Shown: one piece after another, positions 19,380 through 27,438 of the stretch
Layout of the letters: every line of letters begins with the position of its first letter
Position numbering within the stretch: position 1 is the stretch's first letter
Assembly (NCBI RefSeq): GCF_027941775.1
Contig: NZ_CP115917.1
Location: 914,501 to 978,500 of the forward strand
Direction: 5' to 3'
Source of the DNA: Tenacibaculum pacificus
GTDB taxonomy: Bacteria > Bacteroidota > Bacteroidia > Flavobacteriales > Flavobacteriaceae
Length of the DNA: 64,000 nucleotides
The notes under the pieces: model-generated
Told to the model about the DNA's origin: nothing
The model's input: the letters and a program-made list of their open reading frames with translations, nothing else
Database searches by the model: none
Made by a program: the position numbers and the translations under genes

Positions 19380-20955
19380 TTGTGAAATGTAGTTTTACAG
19401 TAGGATATTTACTTTGTGTCATTTGCATAGTAAAAGATGAATCGGCTAAAAACACTAATTTACCTTCTTTATCTTTGGCTAAATAACGTTGTTTAACACG
19501 TTTGAATTCTTTGAATTCTTCACTTTTTTCATCTTCAGCTTGTACCCAACAAGCTTTATGTACAGAGATATTTTCATAGGTACATTTTGCACCATATTCA
19601 TGTTCTAATCTGTATTGAATAACTTCATATTGTAACGCACCAACAGTACCTACAATTTTACGACCATTCATATCCATAGTAAATAATTGTGCAACACCTT
19701 CATCCATTAATTGGTCTAAACCTTTGTATAATTGTTTAGATTTCATCGGGTCGGCATTGTTTACATAACGGAAATGCTCTGGAGAAAAACTTGGAATTCC
19801 TTTGAAATTTAATTTTTCACCTTCGGTTAAAGTATCACCAATTTTGAAATTTCCAGTATCATGAACACCAACAATATCACCAGGAAAAGATTCATCAACA
19901 ATTTGTTTCTTTTCAGCAAAAAACGCATTCGGACTCGAAAATTTCATTTTCTTACCATTACGAACATGTAAATAAGGAGAATTTCTTTTGAAAGTTCCAG
20001 ATACAATTTTGATAAAAGCAAGTCTATCTCTGTGTTTAGGATCCATATTTGCATGAATCTTAAATACAAAACCTGTTAATTTTTCTTCTTTAGAATCGAC
20101 TAAACGTTCTTCTGATTTTTTAGGTTGTGGTTCAGGCGCAATTTCAATAAAAGCATCTAATAATTCTTTTACACCAAAATTATTTAAAGCCGAACCAAAG
20201 AAAACAGGTTGTAAATCACCCGCTAAATATTCTTCTTGATTAAATTCAGGATATACTTCGGCAACTAATTCTGCTTCTTCTCTTAAAGTTTCGGCAGCAG
20301 TTTCGCCAATAATTTCATCTAGTTTAGGATTTGATAAATCATCAAATTGAACACCTTCAGAAATTTTTGTTTTATTATCCGCAGAAAAAAGATTTAATTT
20401 CTTTTCCCAAATATTATAAATTCCTTTAAAATCGTAACCCATTCCAATAGGGAAACTCATCGGAGTAACACGTAAGCCTAATTTTTGCTCAACTTCATCT
20501 AATAAATCGAAAGCATCTTTACCTTCTCTATCCAATTTATTGATAAAAACAAGCATTGGTATTTTACGCATTCTACAAACCTCTACTAATTTTTCAGTTT
20601 GAGGTTCTACACCTTTTGCAACATCAATTACAACAATAACACTATCAACAGCGGTTAAGGTTCTAAAAGTATCTTCAGCAAAATCTTTATGCCCAGGTGT
20701 ATCTAATATGTTTATTTTTTTATCTTTATAGATAAAAGCTAATACAGAAGTAGCTACCGAAATACCTCTTTGACGCTCAATTTCCATAAAATCGGAAGTA
20801 GCTCCCTTTTTTATTTTATTGTTTTTTACAGCACCAGCTTCCTGAATTGCTCCACCAAATAATAATAACTTTTCAGTTAAAGTAGTTTTACCTGCATCGG
20901 GGTGTGATATAATTCCGAATGTACGTCGTTTTTGTATTTCTTCTAAAAAGCCCAT
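19366..20955 (-). CDS. prfC: Peptide chain release factor 3
   Basis: RF3 is the GTPase that recycles RF1/RF2 from the ribosome after termination. The 529-residue protein has all G motifs: SHPDAGKTTLTEK (G1), the switch block QRGISVATSV, DTPGHKDFAEDT (G3) and NKLDREGKD (G4), followed by the domain 2 and RF3-specific C-terminal region (QYEVIQYRLEHEYGA). The length is typical. The ATG at 20955 is 20 bases after a complete TTG-N20-TATCTTTG promoter. Confidence 0.96.
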   Translation of the reverse strand: MGFLEEIQKRRTFGIISHPDAGKTTLTEKLLLFGGAIQEAGAVKNNKIKKGATSDFMEIERQRGISVATSVLAFIYKDKKINILDTPGHKDFAEDTFRTLTAVDSVIVVIDVAKGVEPQTEKLVEVCRMRKIPMLVFINKLDREGKDAFDLLDEVEQKLGLRVTPMSFPIGMGYDFKGIYNIWEKKLNLFSADNKTKISEGVQFDDLSNPKLDEIIGETAAETLREEAELVAEVYPEFNQEEYLAGDLQPVFFGSALNNFGVKELLDAFIEIAPEPQPKKSEERLVDSKEEKLTGFVFKIHANMDPKHRDRLAFIKIVSGTFKRNSPYLHVRNGKKMKFSSPNAFFAEKKQIVDESFPGDIVGVHDTGNFKIGDTLTEGEKLNFKGIPSFSPEHFRYVNNADPMKSKQLYKGLDQLMDEGVAQLFTMDMNGRKIVGTVGALQYEVIQYRLEHEYGAKCTYENISVHKACWVQAEDEKSEEFKEFKRVKQRYLAKDKEGKLVFLADSSFTMQMTQSKYPTVKLHFTSEFE

Positions 20956-20974
20956 CTATCAAATTTTAAGGATG

Positions 20975-21005
20975 CAAAGATACGGTTTAATGCTTAATTT
21001 CTCAA
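20975..21005 (-). promoter_or_regulatory. Promoter of prfC
   Basis: On the minus strand TTG (21005-21003), a 20-base spacer and TATCTTTG (20982-20975) match the Bacteroidota consensus exactly, 20 bases before the ATG. Confidence 0.85.
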
Positions 21006-21036
21006 GGGTTTGATGCTTAAGTGTACAAAGGATTTA

Positions 21037-21067
21037 TTGTTGAATTGATAGCAATTTTGTATGTTTG
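21037..21067 (+). promoter_or_regulatory. Promoter of idi
   Basis: TTG (21037-21039), a 20-base spacer and TATGTTTG (21060-21067) match the consensus exactly; the ATG of idi follows at 21087. Confidence 0.85.
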
Positions 21068-21086
21068 CTTTTAGCAAAAATTACAC

Positions 21087-21607
21087 ATGAAAGAACAGGT
21101 TATATTAGTAGATGTTAAAGATAATCCTATCGGATTAATGGAGAAAATTGAAGCTCACTTGAAAAAGCTTTATTACATAGAGCATTTTCTGTTTTTATTT
21201 TTAATGATAAAAAAGAATTAATGCTACAACAAAGAGCTGCTGATAAATATCATTCTCCTTTATTATGGACAAATACTTGTTGTTCACATCAAAGAGATGG
21301 AGAAACTAATTTAGGTGCAGGAAAACGTAGGCTTCAAGAAGAAATGGGTTTTGTTTGCGATTTAAAAGAAGTTTTCTCTTTTATTTATAAAGCGCCTTTT
21401 GATAACGGATTAACAGAACATGAATTAGATCATGTAATGGTTGGAACTTTTAACGACCAACCTATTGTTAATAAAGAAGAGGTAGAAAGTTATAAATGGA
21501 TGCCTTTAGAAGCTGTTAAAAAAGATATTCAACAAAATCCTGAAATATACACAGCTTGGTTTAAAATTATATTTAAAGAATCTTATGATACCTTAAAAAA
21601 TGCCTAA
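21087..21607 (+). pseudogene. idi: Isopentenyl-diphosphate delta-isomerase type 1, one-base frame break
   Basis: Idi interconverts IPP and DMAPP for isoprenoid synthesis. The start at 21087 gives MKEQVILVDVKDNPIGLMEKIEAHLKK and then leaves frame at an A5 run (21162-21166); the rest continues in another frame from ALLHRAF through NTCCSHQRDGE, the nudix-like RRLQEEMGF and ELDHVMVG to 21607. One extra A restores a 173-residue protein of normal length with the catalytic Cys (TCCSH) and Glu present. The break is in a homopolymer and everything else is well conserved, so a sequencing indel is likely. The gene overlaps the next by eight bases and has its own perfect promoter. Confidence 0.85.
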
Positions 21608-21974
21608 AGTAACTGTACATAGAAAAGCGCATTTTAATGCTGCTCACAGATTGTTTAACCCTGATTGGTCTGATGAAAAAAATCAGCAAATTTTTGGAAA
21701 GTGTAATAACCCTAATTATCATGGGCATAATTACGATTTAATAGTTTCTTTAACGGGTGAAATAAATAAAGAAACAGGCTATGTGTATGATTTAGGAATT
21801 TTAAAAGGATTGATTAAAACAGAAGTAGAAGACGCTTTTGATCATAAAAATTTAAATATTGATGTTGCTGATTTTAAAAATTTGAATCCAACAGCAGAAA
21901 ATATATCAGTAGTAATATATAACAAATTACGTGTTCATATTCCTGAAAATTTAGCGCTAGAAATTACGTTATAA
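21600..21974 (+). CDS. 6-pyruvoyl/6-carboxytetrahydropterin synthase-like, C-terminus lost
   Basis: The product is a PTPS/QueD-family enzyme acting on dihydroneopterin triphosphate, for queuosine or tetrahydropterin. Zinc-ligand blocks are present: HFNAAHRL and NYHGHNY, plus the catalytic CNN Cys region and AFDHKNLN. The protein stops at residue 124 after ENLALEITL. Family members continue with Y-E-T, whose Glu anchors the pterin, followed by about ten residues. After the TAA (21972-21974) the bases encode YETRRN and then, one base out of frame, VTYKG, ending at TAA 22013-22015. The tail is thus still recognisable but separated by an ATA-like duplication that makes a stop, plus a one-base loss. 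Activity as written is doubtful. Confidence 0.75.
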   Translation: MPKVTVHRKAHFNAAHRLFNPDWSDEKNQQIFGKCNNPNYHGHNYDLIVSLTGEINKETGYVYDLGILKGLIKTEVEDAFDHKNLNIDVADFKNLNPTAENISVVIYNKLRVHIPENLALEITL

Positions 21975-22017
21975 TATGAAACTCGAAGAAATACGTAACT
22001 TATAAAGGAACTTAATT

Positions 22018-22987
22018 ATGATAGACCAATTATTACGATTCGAACCAATTTTAAAACCTAAAATATGGGGAGGAGAAAAACTGAAAACGTTACTTAACAA
22101 AAAATCAGAAGGAAATAATATTGGTGAAAGTTGGGAAATTTCAGATGTTAAAAATGATATTTCTATAGTTAGTAATGGGGCTTTAAAAGGAAGTAATTTA
22201 AATGACTTAATTAAAGATTTTAAAGAAGCTCTTTTAGGTGAAAAGGTCTATGAAGTATTTCACGATAAATTTCCGTTATTAATTAAGTTTATTGATGCTA
22301 AAAAAATTAAGCTTACAAGTACATCCTAATGATATTTTAGCACAAAAAAGACATAATTCGTTAGGTAAAACTGAAATGTGGTATATTGTTAATGCTGAAA
22401 AAAAAGCTAAAATAATTATTGGTTTTTCTGAAGAGACGGATAAGAAATCTTTTTTAAAAACAATAGAATCTCGTAATGAACTTGAACTTTTGAATGTAGA
22501 TTTTGTTAAAAAAGGAGATACTTTTTTAGTGCCATCGGGCAGAATACATGCTATTGGTAAAGGTGTTTTATTAGCAGAAATACAAGAAACTTCGGATGTT
22601 ACGTATCGTATATCTGATTGGAACAGGAGAGATGTTACTGGAGTAAAAAGAGATTTACATGTAAATTTAGCACTTGATGCTATTGATTATTCAGCAAAAT
22701 CTAATTATAAGGCTGAATATCTTAAGAAAAAAAATAGACCATCTAATATTGTTGATTGTAAGTACTTTACAACTAATTTTTTACACTTAACAAAGAATTA
22801 TAATGTAAATCATGAGGATAAAGATAGTTTTGTAATTTATATGTGTGTAGAAGGAACAGTTGTTTTTGAATACAAAAATCAACAAGAAAAAATAGCATTA
22901 GGAGAAACTATTTTAATACCTGCTTGTATTAAAAGTGTGGCTATTTTAACAGATAACGCTAAAATTTTAGAGGTTTATATAAAATAA
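22018..22987 (+). pseudogene. manA: Mannose-6-phosphate isomerase, class I, frame break
   Basis: ManA interconverts mannose-6-P and fructose-6-P using zinc. The N-terminal part (LRFEPILKPKIWGGEKL to LLIKFIDAKK) breaks at the A7 run 22300-22306 and resumes in another frame with LSLQVHPNDILAQ, KTEMWYIV, PSGRIHAIGKGVLLAEIQETSDVTYRISDWNR and a C-terminal jelly-roll domain ending at 22987. Restoring the frame gives about 322 residues, normal for the short class. The metal ligands in QVHPND, KTE and the SGRIHA block are all present. Family members usually have Asp between DAKK and LSLQVH, so two bases may be missing rather than one extra. Confidence 0.83.
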
Positions 22988-23026
22988 TAACAGGTCTAAA
23001 AAAATTAATTTTTTAGACCTGTTATT
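22986..23026. terminator. Bidirectional terminator after manA
   Basis: Arms AATAACAGGTCTAAAAAA and TTTTTTAGACCTGTTATT form a long hairpin overlapping the manA stop. It can serve both manA and the convergent minus-strand gene that stops at 23046. Confidence 0.9.
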
Positions 23027-23045
23027 AAGCCAATCAAACTAATTG

Positions 23046-23393
23046 TTAAGAGGCTTTTTGTAAGCTATAACCAAATACAGCTTTACATATAATGTTTTGC
23101 TTTTCTTCTTTTTTTGATACTGTTATGTTTAAAATAACTTCAGTATCACTCATTTTTTTTATTTTATTACTGATAATAAGATTATCATTTAAATAAGCCT
23201 TTTTGATAATATCAAACTCAATACTTTTAAAGCTTAAACTAGCAGATTCTTTATGGAAACTTAGAGAGGAGTGTACGGTAGCTTCAATTTTGTCATATAA
23301 AATTGAAGTCTTTAATACTTTACTTTTGCTAACTTGTTTTTTGTTAACGGTAAATTGTAGTAAATTATTTTTAGAAGCAATGTAAGTGTTCAT
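23046..23393 (-). CDS. Small hotdog-like conserved protein
   Basis: A 115-residue protein with no signal peptide. The order of strands and the blocks IEATVHSSLSFHKES, FDIIKKAYLNDNLIISNKIKKMSD, VILNITVSKKEEK and CKAVFGYSL resemble a hotdog-fold thioesterase/dehydratase in outline, but no catalytic signature is evident and the assignment is an inference. It is flanked by a bidirectional terminator downstream and by the small reading frames described upstream. The function is unknown. Confidence 0.6.
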   Translation of the reverse strand: MNTYIASKNNLLQFTVNKKQVSKSKVLKTSILYDKIEATVHSSLSFHKESASLSFKSIEFDIIKKAYLNDNLIISNKIKKMSDTEVILNITVSKKEEKQNIICKAVFGYSLQKAS

Positions 23394-23396
23394 AAG

Positions 23397-23507
23397 TTAG
23401 GGAGTTATAGGTGTGAATTTAGACTTTTTAAAAAATTTCTTTTGTGCTAAGCATATAATTGTAGTTAACAGCATGTTAATTCGTTTGATGTTTTTTAATG
23501 TATTCAT
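23397..23507 (-). CDS. Possible 36-residue basic peptide upstream of hotdog-like gene
   Basis: A short frame starting MNTLKNIKRINMLL and ending SKFTPITP stops six bases before the hotdog-like gene. A TAnnTTTT-like box lies shortly upstream. It is strongly basic. It could be a leader peptide, a small protein or chance; coding evidence is weak. Confidence 0.25.
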   Translation of the reverse strand: MNTLKNIKRINMLLTTIICLAQKKFFKKSKFTPITP

Positions 23508-23535
23508 AAGTAATAAAGTTTAAAATTTAGTGAAT

Positions 23536-23571
23536 AAAAAAAGGTGCTTTTTTTATAAAAAGCACCTTTTG
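23536..23571 (-). terminator. Minus-strand terminator of small transcript candidate
   Basis: Arms around AAGGTGCTTTTT and AAAAAGCACCTT form a hairpin; on the minus strand it ends in T7 and on the plus strand in only T4, so it is oriented for leftward transcription. No recognised gene other than the small transcript candidate lies directly upstream on that strand. Confidence 0.8.
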
Positions 23572-23730
23572 TAATTTGTATTAAATATTGGTTTTAAAAC
23601 CGTTGTTTAAAGCTATTTCTAGAGGTACTTTTTATATAGGCATATTTTTTATGCATGCGTGTATTGCACTTAATCATTTCGACTGTGTTTAAAATAATGC
23701 TATATGTATATAAAAGTACTTTCATAAGTA
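23536..23730 (-). ncRNA. Candidate structured small transcript (or 43-residue peptide gene)
   Basis: A leftward unit of about 195 bases is bounded by a TAAATTTG -7 box (23742-23735) and a terminator (23536-23571). Inside, 23625-23638 (GTACTTTTTATATA) pairs with 23707-23719 (TATATAAAAGTAC) with one bulge, enclosing a GCATA/TATGC hairpin (23640-23654); this suggests a folded RNA. The same strand also has a 43-codon frame, 23725-23594, starting MKVLLYTYS and ending SRNSFKQRF, whose ATG would be only a few bases from the transcript start. I cannot tell whether RNA or peptide is the product. The rest of the 23508-23870 gap holds only the kdsB promoter. Confidence 0.45.
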
Positions 23731-23839
23731 TGGTCAAATTTAATAAAAAAAATCAGAAAACAGCTAAAAGTCTAAAAACATTAATGTTAAAGTTTTATTA
23801 AGTAGGTTTTTGCCAATATTAACACCTTGTTTAAATATG

Positions 23840-23847
23840 TATCTTTG
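23840..23847 (+). promoter_or_regulatory. -7 box of kdsB
   Basis: TATCTTTG is an exact TAnnTTTG match 23 bases before the kdsB ATG; a good TTG at the usual spacing is absent. Confidence 0.6.
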
Positions 23848-23870
23848 AAAGGTATAAATAACTATATTTT

Positions 23871-24605
23871 ATGAAAATAATTGCAATGATTCCTGCACGT
23901 TATAGTGCATCTCGTTTTCCTGGAAAATTAATGAAAAATTTAGGAGGTAAACCAGTAATTGTAAGAACTTACGAAGCTGCTGTTAAAGCAAATTTGTTTA
24001 GTGAAGTGTATGTGGTAACCGATTCTGAGATTATCTTTAAAACAATAACAGAAGCAGGAGGTAAGGCTTTAATGAGTTTAAAAGAACATGAATGTGGTTC
24101 AGATAGAATTGCAGAAGCTGTTGAAAATTTAGATGTTGATATTGTTGTAAATGTTCAAGGTGATGAACCTTTTATAGATACTGTTTCTTTATCAAAATTA
24201 ATTCAAGCTTTTAAAGATGATAAAAATAATGAAATAGATTTAGCATCCTTAAAAGTACCGATGACAAATTTAGAAGATATTGAAAATCCGAATAATGTAA
24301 AAGTAATTACTGATGTAAATAATTTTGCAATCTATTTTTCACGAAGTGTAATTCCTTATCATAGAGATAAAGATGTAAACGTTACATATTACAAACATAA
24401 AGGTATATACGCTTTTAGAAAGAAAGCATTGATAGATTTTTATCACACACCAATGACTCCTTTAGAAGCTGCCGAAAAAATTGAATGTATTCGCTATTTA
24501 GAAGTTGGTAAAAAACTAAAAATGATTGAAACATCCGTAGAAAGTATTGGTATTGATACGCCTGAAGATTTAGAAAAAGCAATAACATATTTAGAAAATG
24601 AATAA
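23871..24605 (+). CDS. kdsB: 3-deoxy-manno-octulosonate cytidylyltransferase
   Basis: KdsB activates KDO as CMP-KDO for the LPS inner core, using CTP in the cytoplasm. The 244-residue protein shows the nucleotide-binding [16 protein letters not shown] at the N-terminus, [22 protein letters not shown] (catalytic Asp region), and the C-terminal [15 protein letters not shown] and [10 protein letters not shown]. It is complete. The stop overlaps the start of the HAD hydrolase gene by eight bases, so the two are translationally coupled. Confidence 0.95.
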   Translation: MKIIAMIPARYSASRFPGKLMKNLGGKPVIVRTYEAAVKANLFSEVYVVTDSEIIFKTITEAGGKALMSLKEHECGSDRIAEAVENLDVDIVVNVQGDEPFIDTVSLSKLIQAFKDDKNNEIDLASLKVPMTNLEDIENPNNVKVITDVNNFAIYFSRSVIPYHRDKDVNVTYYKHKGIYAFRKKALIDFYHTPMTPLEAAEKIECIRYLEVGKKLKMIETSVESIGIDTPEDLEKAITYLENE

Positions 24606-25284
24606 AATTAAAGTCATTGCTTTTGATGCAGACGATACTCTTTGGGTAAATGAAACTTTTTTTAGAGATGCCGAAAATGAGTTTGCAAAATTGCTTTCAG
24701 GATATGAAACCGAAAATAAAATTCATCAAGAATTATATAAAAAAGAAATCGAAAATCTTAAAATTTACGGATACGGTGTAAAAGGTTTTGTATTATCGAT
24801 GATAGAATGTGCCTTGGAATTATCTAATTATAAAATAAATCAAAAGATAATTGATAGAATTTTAGAAATTGGTAAAGAAATGCTAGAACAACCCATCGAT
24901 TTATTAGATGGAGTAGAAGAAGTACTTCAAAAATTACAAGGGAAATATAAAATAATTGTAGCCACAAAAGGCGATTTATTAGATCAGGAACGAAAATTAG
25001 AAAAATCAGGAATCTTAAAATATTTTCATCATACAGAAGTTATGAGTGATAAAAAAGAAGCCGATTATTTAAAATTGATAAAACATTTAGATATTAATCC
25101 ATCAGAATTATTAATGATTGGAAACTCATTAAAATCGGATGTTTTACCCTTGATTGAAATAGGTGCGACTGCAATTCATGTTCCTTTTCATACAACTTGG
25201 GCTCATGAACAGGTTACTGATGATCAAAAATTAGATAATTATAAAACAGTTGCTAATATTACCGAAGTATTAAATTTTTTATAA
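24598..25284 (+). CDS. HAD-superfamily hydrolase
   Basis: A 228-residue soluble phosphatase-like protein of the HAD superfamily: motif [12 protein letters not shown] with the nucleophilic Asp near residue 10, motif II region IIVATKGD, the motif III Lys in SDKKEADY, and motif [12 protein letters not shown]. The cap region between residues 20 and 90 is helical. Coupling to kdsB (eight-base overlap) could hint at a sugar phosphate substrate, such as KDO-8-phosphate, but KdsC enzymes are shorter and cap-less, so this protein is not KdsC. The substrate is unknown. Confidence 0.85.
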   Translation: MNKIKVIAFDADDTLWVNETFFRDAENEFAKLLSGYETENKIHQELYKKEIENLKIYGYGVKGFVLSMIECALELSNYKINQKIIDRILEIGKEMLEQPIDLLDGVEEVLQKLQGKYKIIVATKGDLLDQERKLEKSGILKYFHHTEVMSDKKEADYLKLIKHLDINPSELLMIGNSLKSDVLPLIEIGATAIHVPFHTTWAHEQVTDDQKLDNYKTVANITEVLNFL

Positions 25285-25308
25285 GTAAACTTTAATTTAT
25301 AAAACAAA

Positions 25309-25321
25309 GCAACAGAGTTGC
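25309..25321. promoter_or_regulatory. Candidate zinc-repressor (Zur-type) operator
   Basis: GCAACAGAGTTGC is a 5-3-5 dyad that covers the -33 TTG of the promoter of the MerC-folE-COG0523 operon. Position and operon content fit repression by a Fur-family zinc sensor; the regulator itself is not in this window, so the name is an inference. Confidence 0.45.
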
Positions 25322-25348
25322 GTTAGTTAATGTTTTTATCTATTATTG
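25318..25348 (+). promoter_or_regulatory. Promoter of the MerC-folE-COG0523 operon
   Basis: TTG (25318-25320), a 20-base spacer and TATTATTG (25341-25348, one mismatch). The transcript start near 25353 supports the ATG at 25375. Confidence 0.65.
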
Positions 25349-25374
25349 CACCTTGGTTGTAATAGTAGGTGATA

Positions 25375-25785
25375 ATGTTGGTTATAAAAAGTAAATCAGA
25401 TTTTTTTGGAGCGTTAGCTAGCACATTGTGTCTTATTCATTGTGTAGCTACTCCATTTTTTTTTATGTTTAAATCCTGTGCAAAAACTTGTTGTGCAGCA
25501 GCTCCTTTTTGGTGGCAATTAATTGATTATTTCTTTTTAATAATATCACTTTTAGCAATTAGTCAAGTGTTAAGGAAAACTCAAAATAATTGGGTTAAAC
25601 GACTATTTTTATTAAGTTGGTTTACATTATTTTTTGTTATAATAAATCAAAAAACAGGTTGGTTTACTATAGATCATACGATTATATATTATCCAATATT
25701 ATCGTTAATAATTCTGCATATATATAATAGTAAATATTGTCAATACAATAAAAATAAATGTTGTACTTATACTTATGAAAAATAA
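25375..25785 (+). CDS. MerC-domain membrane protein
   Basis: The 136-residue protein has four hydrophobic segments and the MerC-type motif LCLIHC-VATP in the first, with an extra CAKTCCAAA stretch after it and a Cys-rich tail (KYCQYNKNKCC). MerC proteins carry mercuric ion in resistance operons; flavobacterial homologues outside mer operons are common, and here the neighbours point to zinc rather than mercury. The start was set at ATG 25375 because the promoter ends about 20 bases upstream; a GTG at 25369 is the alternative. The stop overlaps the folE start by 11 bases. Confidence 0.8.
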   Translation: MLVIKSKSDFFGALASTLCLIHCVATPFFFMFKSCAKTCCAAAPFWWQLIDYFFLIISLLAISQVLRKTQNNWVKRLFLLSWFTLFFVIINQKTGWFTIDHTIIYYPILSLIILHIYNSKYCQYNKNKCCTYTYEK

Positions 25786-26437
25786 AAAAGAAATTGAGGT
25801 CATTGGAGATAATCATTTTTCATCAAACATAAAAACGCCTTTAAGAGCTGATGCTTTTGATAAAACTGATGAAGAAAAAATAGAAAAAATAAAACATCAT
25901 TTTAAAATGATAATGGAAGAAATGGGGCTAGATTTAAATGATGATAGCTTATCGGGTACTCCATATCGTGTTGCCAAAATGTATGTTAAAGAGCTTTTTT
26001 ATGGTTTAAATCCAGTTAATAAGCCAAAATTATCAACATTTGAAAATAAGTATGGTTATAAAAAAATACTTATTGAGCAAAATATAAATATAGATTCATC
26101 ACGTGAACATCATTTTTTACCTATAATTGGACATGCACATATAGGTTATTATCCGACTAAAAAAGTAATAGGTTTGTCTAAAATTAATAGATTAGTTGAC
26201 TATTATTCTCATAGACCTCAGGTACAAGAAAGATTAGCGATTCAAATTTTAAACGATTTACAGAATATTTTAGATACAAAAGATGTTATTGTTGTAATAA
26301 ATGCAAAACATCTTTGTGTTTCTTCAAGAGGTATAAAAGATAAAAATAGTTTTACAACAACTATAGAATATGGAGGTTGTTTTGAGAAAAAAGTAAACAG
26401 AAATGAGTTTTTAAACTTAATAACAAAAGAAATTTGA
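25775..26437 (+). CDS. folE: GTP cyclohydrolase I paralogue with altered zinc site
   Basis: FolE converts GTP to dihydroneopterin triphosphate, the first step of folate and pterin synthesis. The 220-residue protein aligns through TPYRVAKMYVKELFYGL, GLSKINRLVDYYSHRPQVQERL and AKHLCVSSRGIKD. Of the three zinc ligands known in this family (Cys110, His113, Cys181 in the E. coli enzyme), His113 and Cys181 are present but the first is Arg (SSREHHF; codon CGT at 26102-26104). It sits between a MerC protein and a COG0523 GTPase, a context associated with zinc limitation. It could be a zinc-sparing variant, an inactive paralogue, or a base error. Confidence 0.88.
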   Translation: MKNKKEIEVIGDNHFSSNIKTPLRADAFDKTDEEKIEKIKHHFKMIMEEMGLDLNDDSLSGTPYRVAKMYVKELFYGLNPVNKPKLSTFENKYGYKKILIEQNINIDSSREHHFLPIIGHAHIGYYPTKKVIGLSKINRLVDYYSHRPQVQERLAIQILNDLQNILDTKDVIVVINAKHLCVSSRGIKDKNSFTTTIEYGGCFEKKVNRNEFLNLITKEI

Positions 26438-26465
26438 TAAATAAAGTTAATATTTTTTAAAATAT

Positions 26466-27398
26466 ATGGAAGCTATTATTACAATAGTAGGTTTTTTAGG
26501 AGCTGGTAAAACAACTTTATTAAAGCATTTAGTTTTAAGTTATTTAGAAAAAAATTTCAATCCTTTTGTAATTTTAAATGATTATGAAAATGCAAATCTT
26601 GATGCATCTCAATTAGCAGATAATATAGAGCAACTTAACATTAAAGCGCTTACAGGTAGTTGTATTTGTTGTAGTGGTATAGATGAATTAAGAAATTATG
26701 TTAATAATACGCCTGAAAGAGTTAATGGTGTTACTTTAATTGAGGCCAACGGTACATCAGATGCTTGTACTTTGATGGAGTTTTTAGGTGTCGGATTAAA
26801 TAAAAGGTTTTTACCACCTATTCAAATATCAGTTGTTGACGTTAAAAATTGGCAAAATAGAGGTGTTTATAATGATTTGGAGTTAAATCAAATTCAAGTT
26901 TCGTCATTAATTGTTTTAACTCATCTTGAAAAAACAACAAAAAAGCGACAAGAATTAGTAGTTAAAGAATTAAAAAATAATAATCCATATGCTACAATTT
27001 TAACTATAAATGAAATAGATATTTCTCTTTTTAATGAAAGTATATCATCAAAAAAAGATTACAAAAAATTAGCGCATAAAAAAGCACATTGGTCTTCTTG
27101 TTCTATTGATTTATTAAAAGTTCCTAGTTTAAAAAACATCTATTACATCTGTGAAAATTTGCCATCAACTATACAAAGAGTAAAAGGATGTGTTGAGGTA
27201 GAAAATGAAAAAGGATATACTTATTTTGAGAGAACTCCCAATGGAGAAGTATTTGTAAGACCTTTTAGAGGTATTCCAATAACAGTACCCAAGCTTTTAA
27301 CAATTGGACCTGGTAGTGATATATCATTATTAAAAAAAGTTGTAAAAGAAAGTTTAAAAAAATTTTTATATAAAACAAAAACAATAAAATCAATCTGA
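26466..27398 (+). CDS. COG0523 (CobW/ZagA-like) metallochaperone GTPase
   Basis: COG0523 proteins are G3E GTPases that deliver metal to client enzymes; the Bacillus member ZagA is known to act on FolE under zinc starvation. This 310-residue protein has Walker A VGFLGAGKTTLLK at the N-terminus, the metal-binding GSCICCSG (CxCC) near residue 65, LIEANGTSD, and a switch region VVDVKNW. The C-terminal domain is short but present (RVKGCVEVENEKGYTYFERTPNGE). It is the last gene of the MerC-folE operon, 28 bases after folE, which strengthens the reading that this FolE is its client. Confidence 0.87.
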   Translation: MEAIITIVGFLGAGKTTLLKHLVLSYLEKNFNPFVILNDYENANLDASQLADNIEQLNIKALTGSCICCSGIDELRNYVNNTPERVNGVTLIEANGTSDACTLMEFLGVGLNKRFLPPIQISVVDVKNWQNRGVYNDLELNQIQVSSLIVLTHLEKTTKKRQELVVKELKNNNPYATILTINEIDISLFNESISSKKDYKKLAHKKAHWSSCSIDLLKVPSLKNIYYICENLPSTIQRVKGCVEVENEKGYTYFERTPNGEVFVRPFRGIPITVPKLLTIGPGSDISLLKKVVKESLKKFLYKTKTIKSI

Positions 27399-27414
27399 AT
27401 TAGATAAAATCAAT

Positions 27415-27422
27415 TAATTTTG
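27415..27422 (+). promoter_or_regulatory. -7 box of the 88-residue protein gene
   Basis: TAATTTTG is an exact TAnnTTTG match 16 bases before the ATG at 27439; the -33 TTG is not evident. Confidence 0.55.
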
Positions 27423-27438
27423 CAAAAAAATAATAATT

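Noticed and set aside
24598..25284. Calling the HAD hydrolase KdsC because it is coupled to kdsB
   Set aside because: KdsC is cap-less and about 170-190 residues; this protein has a cap region and 228 residues.
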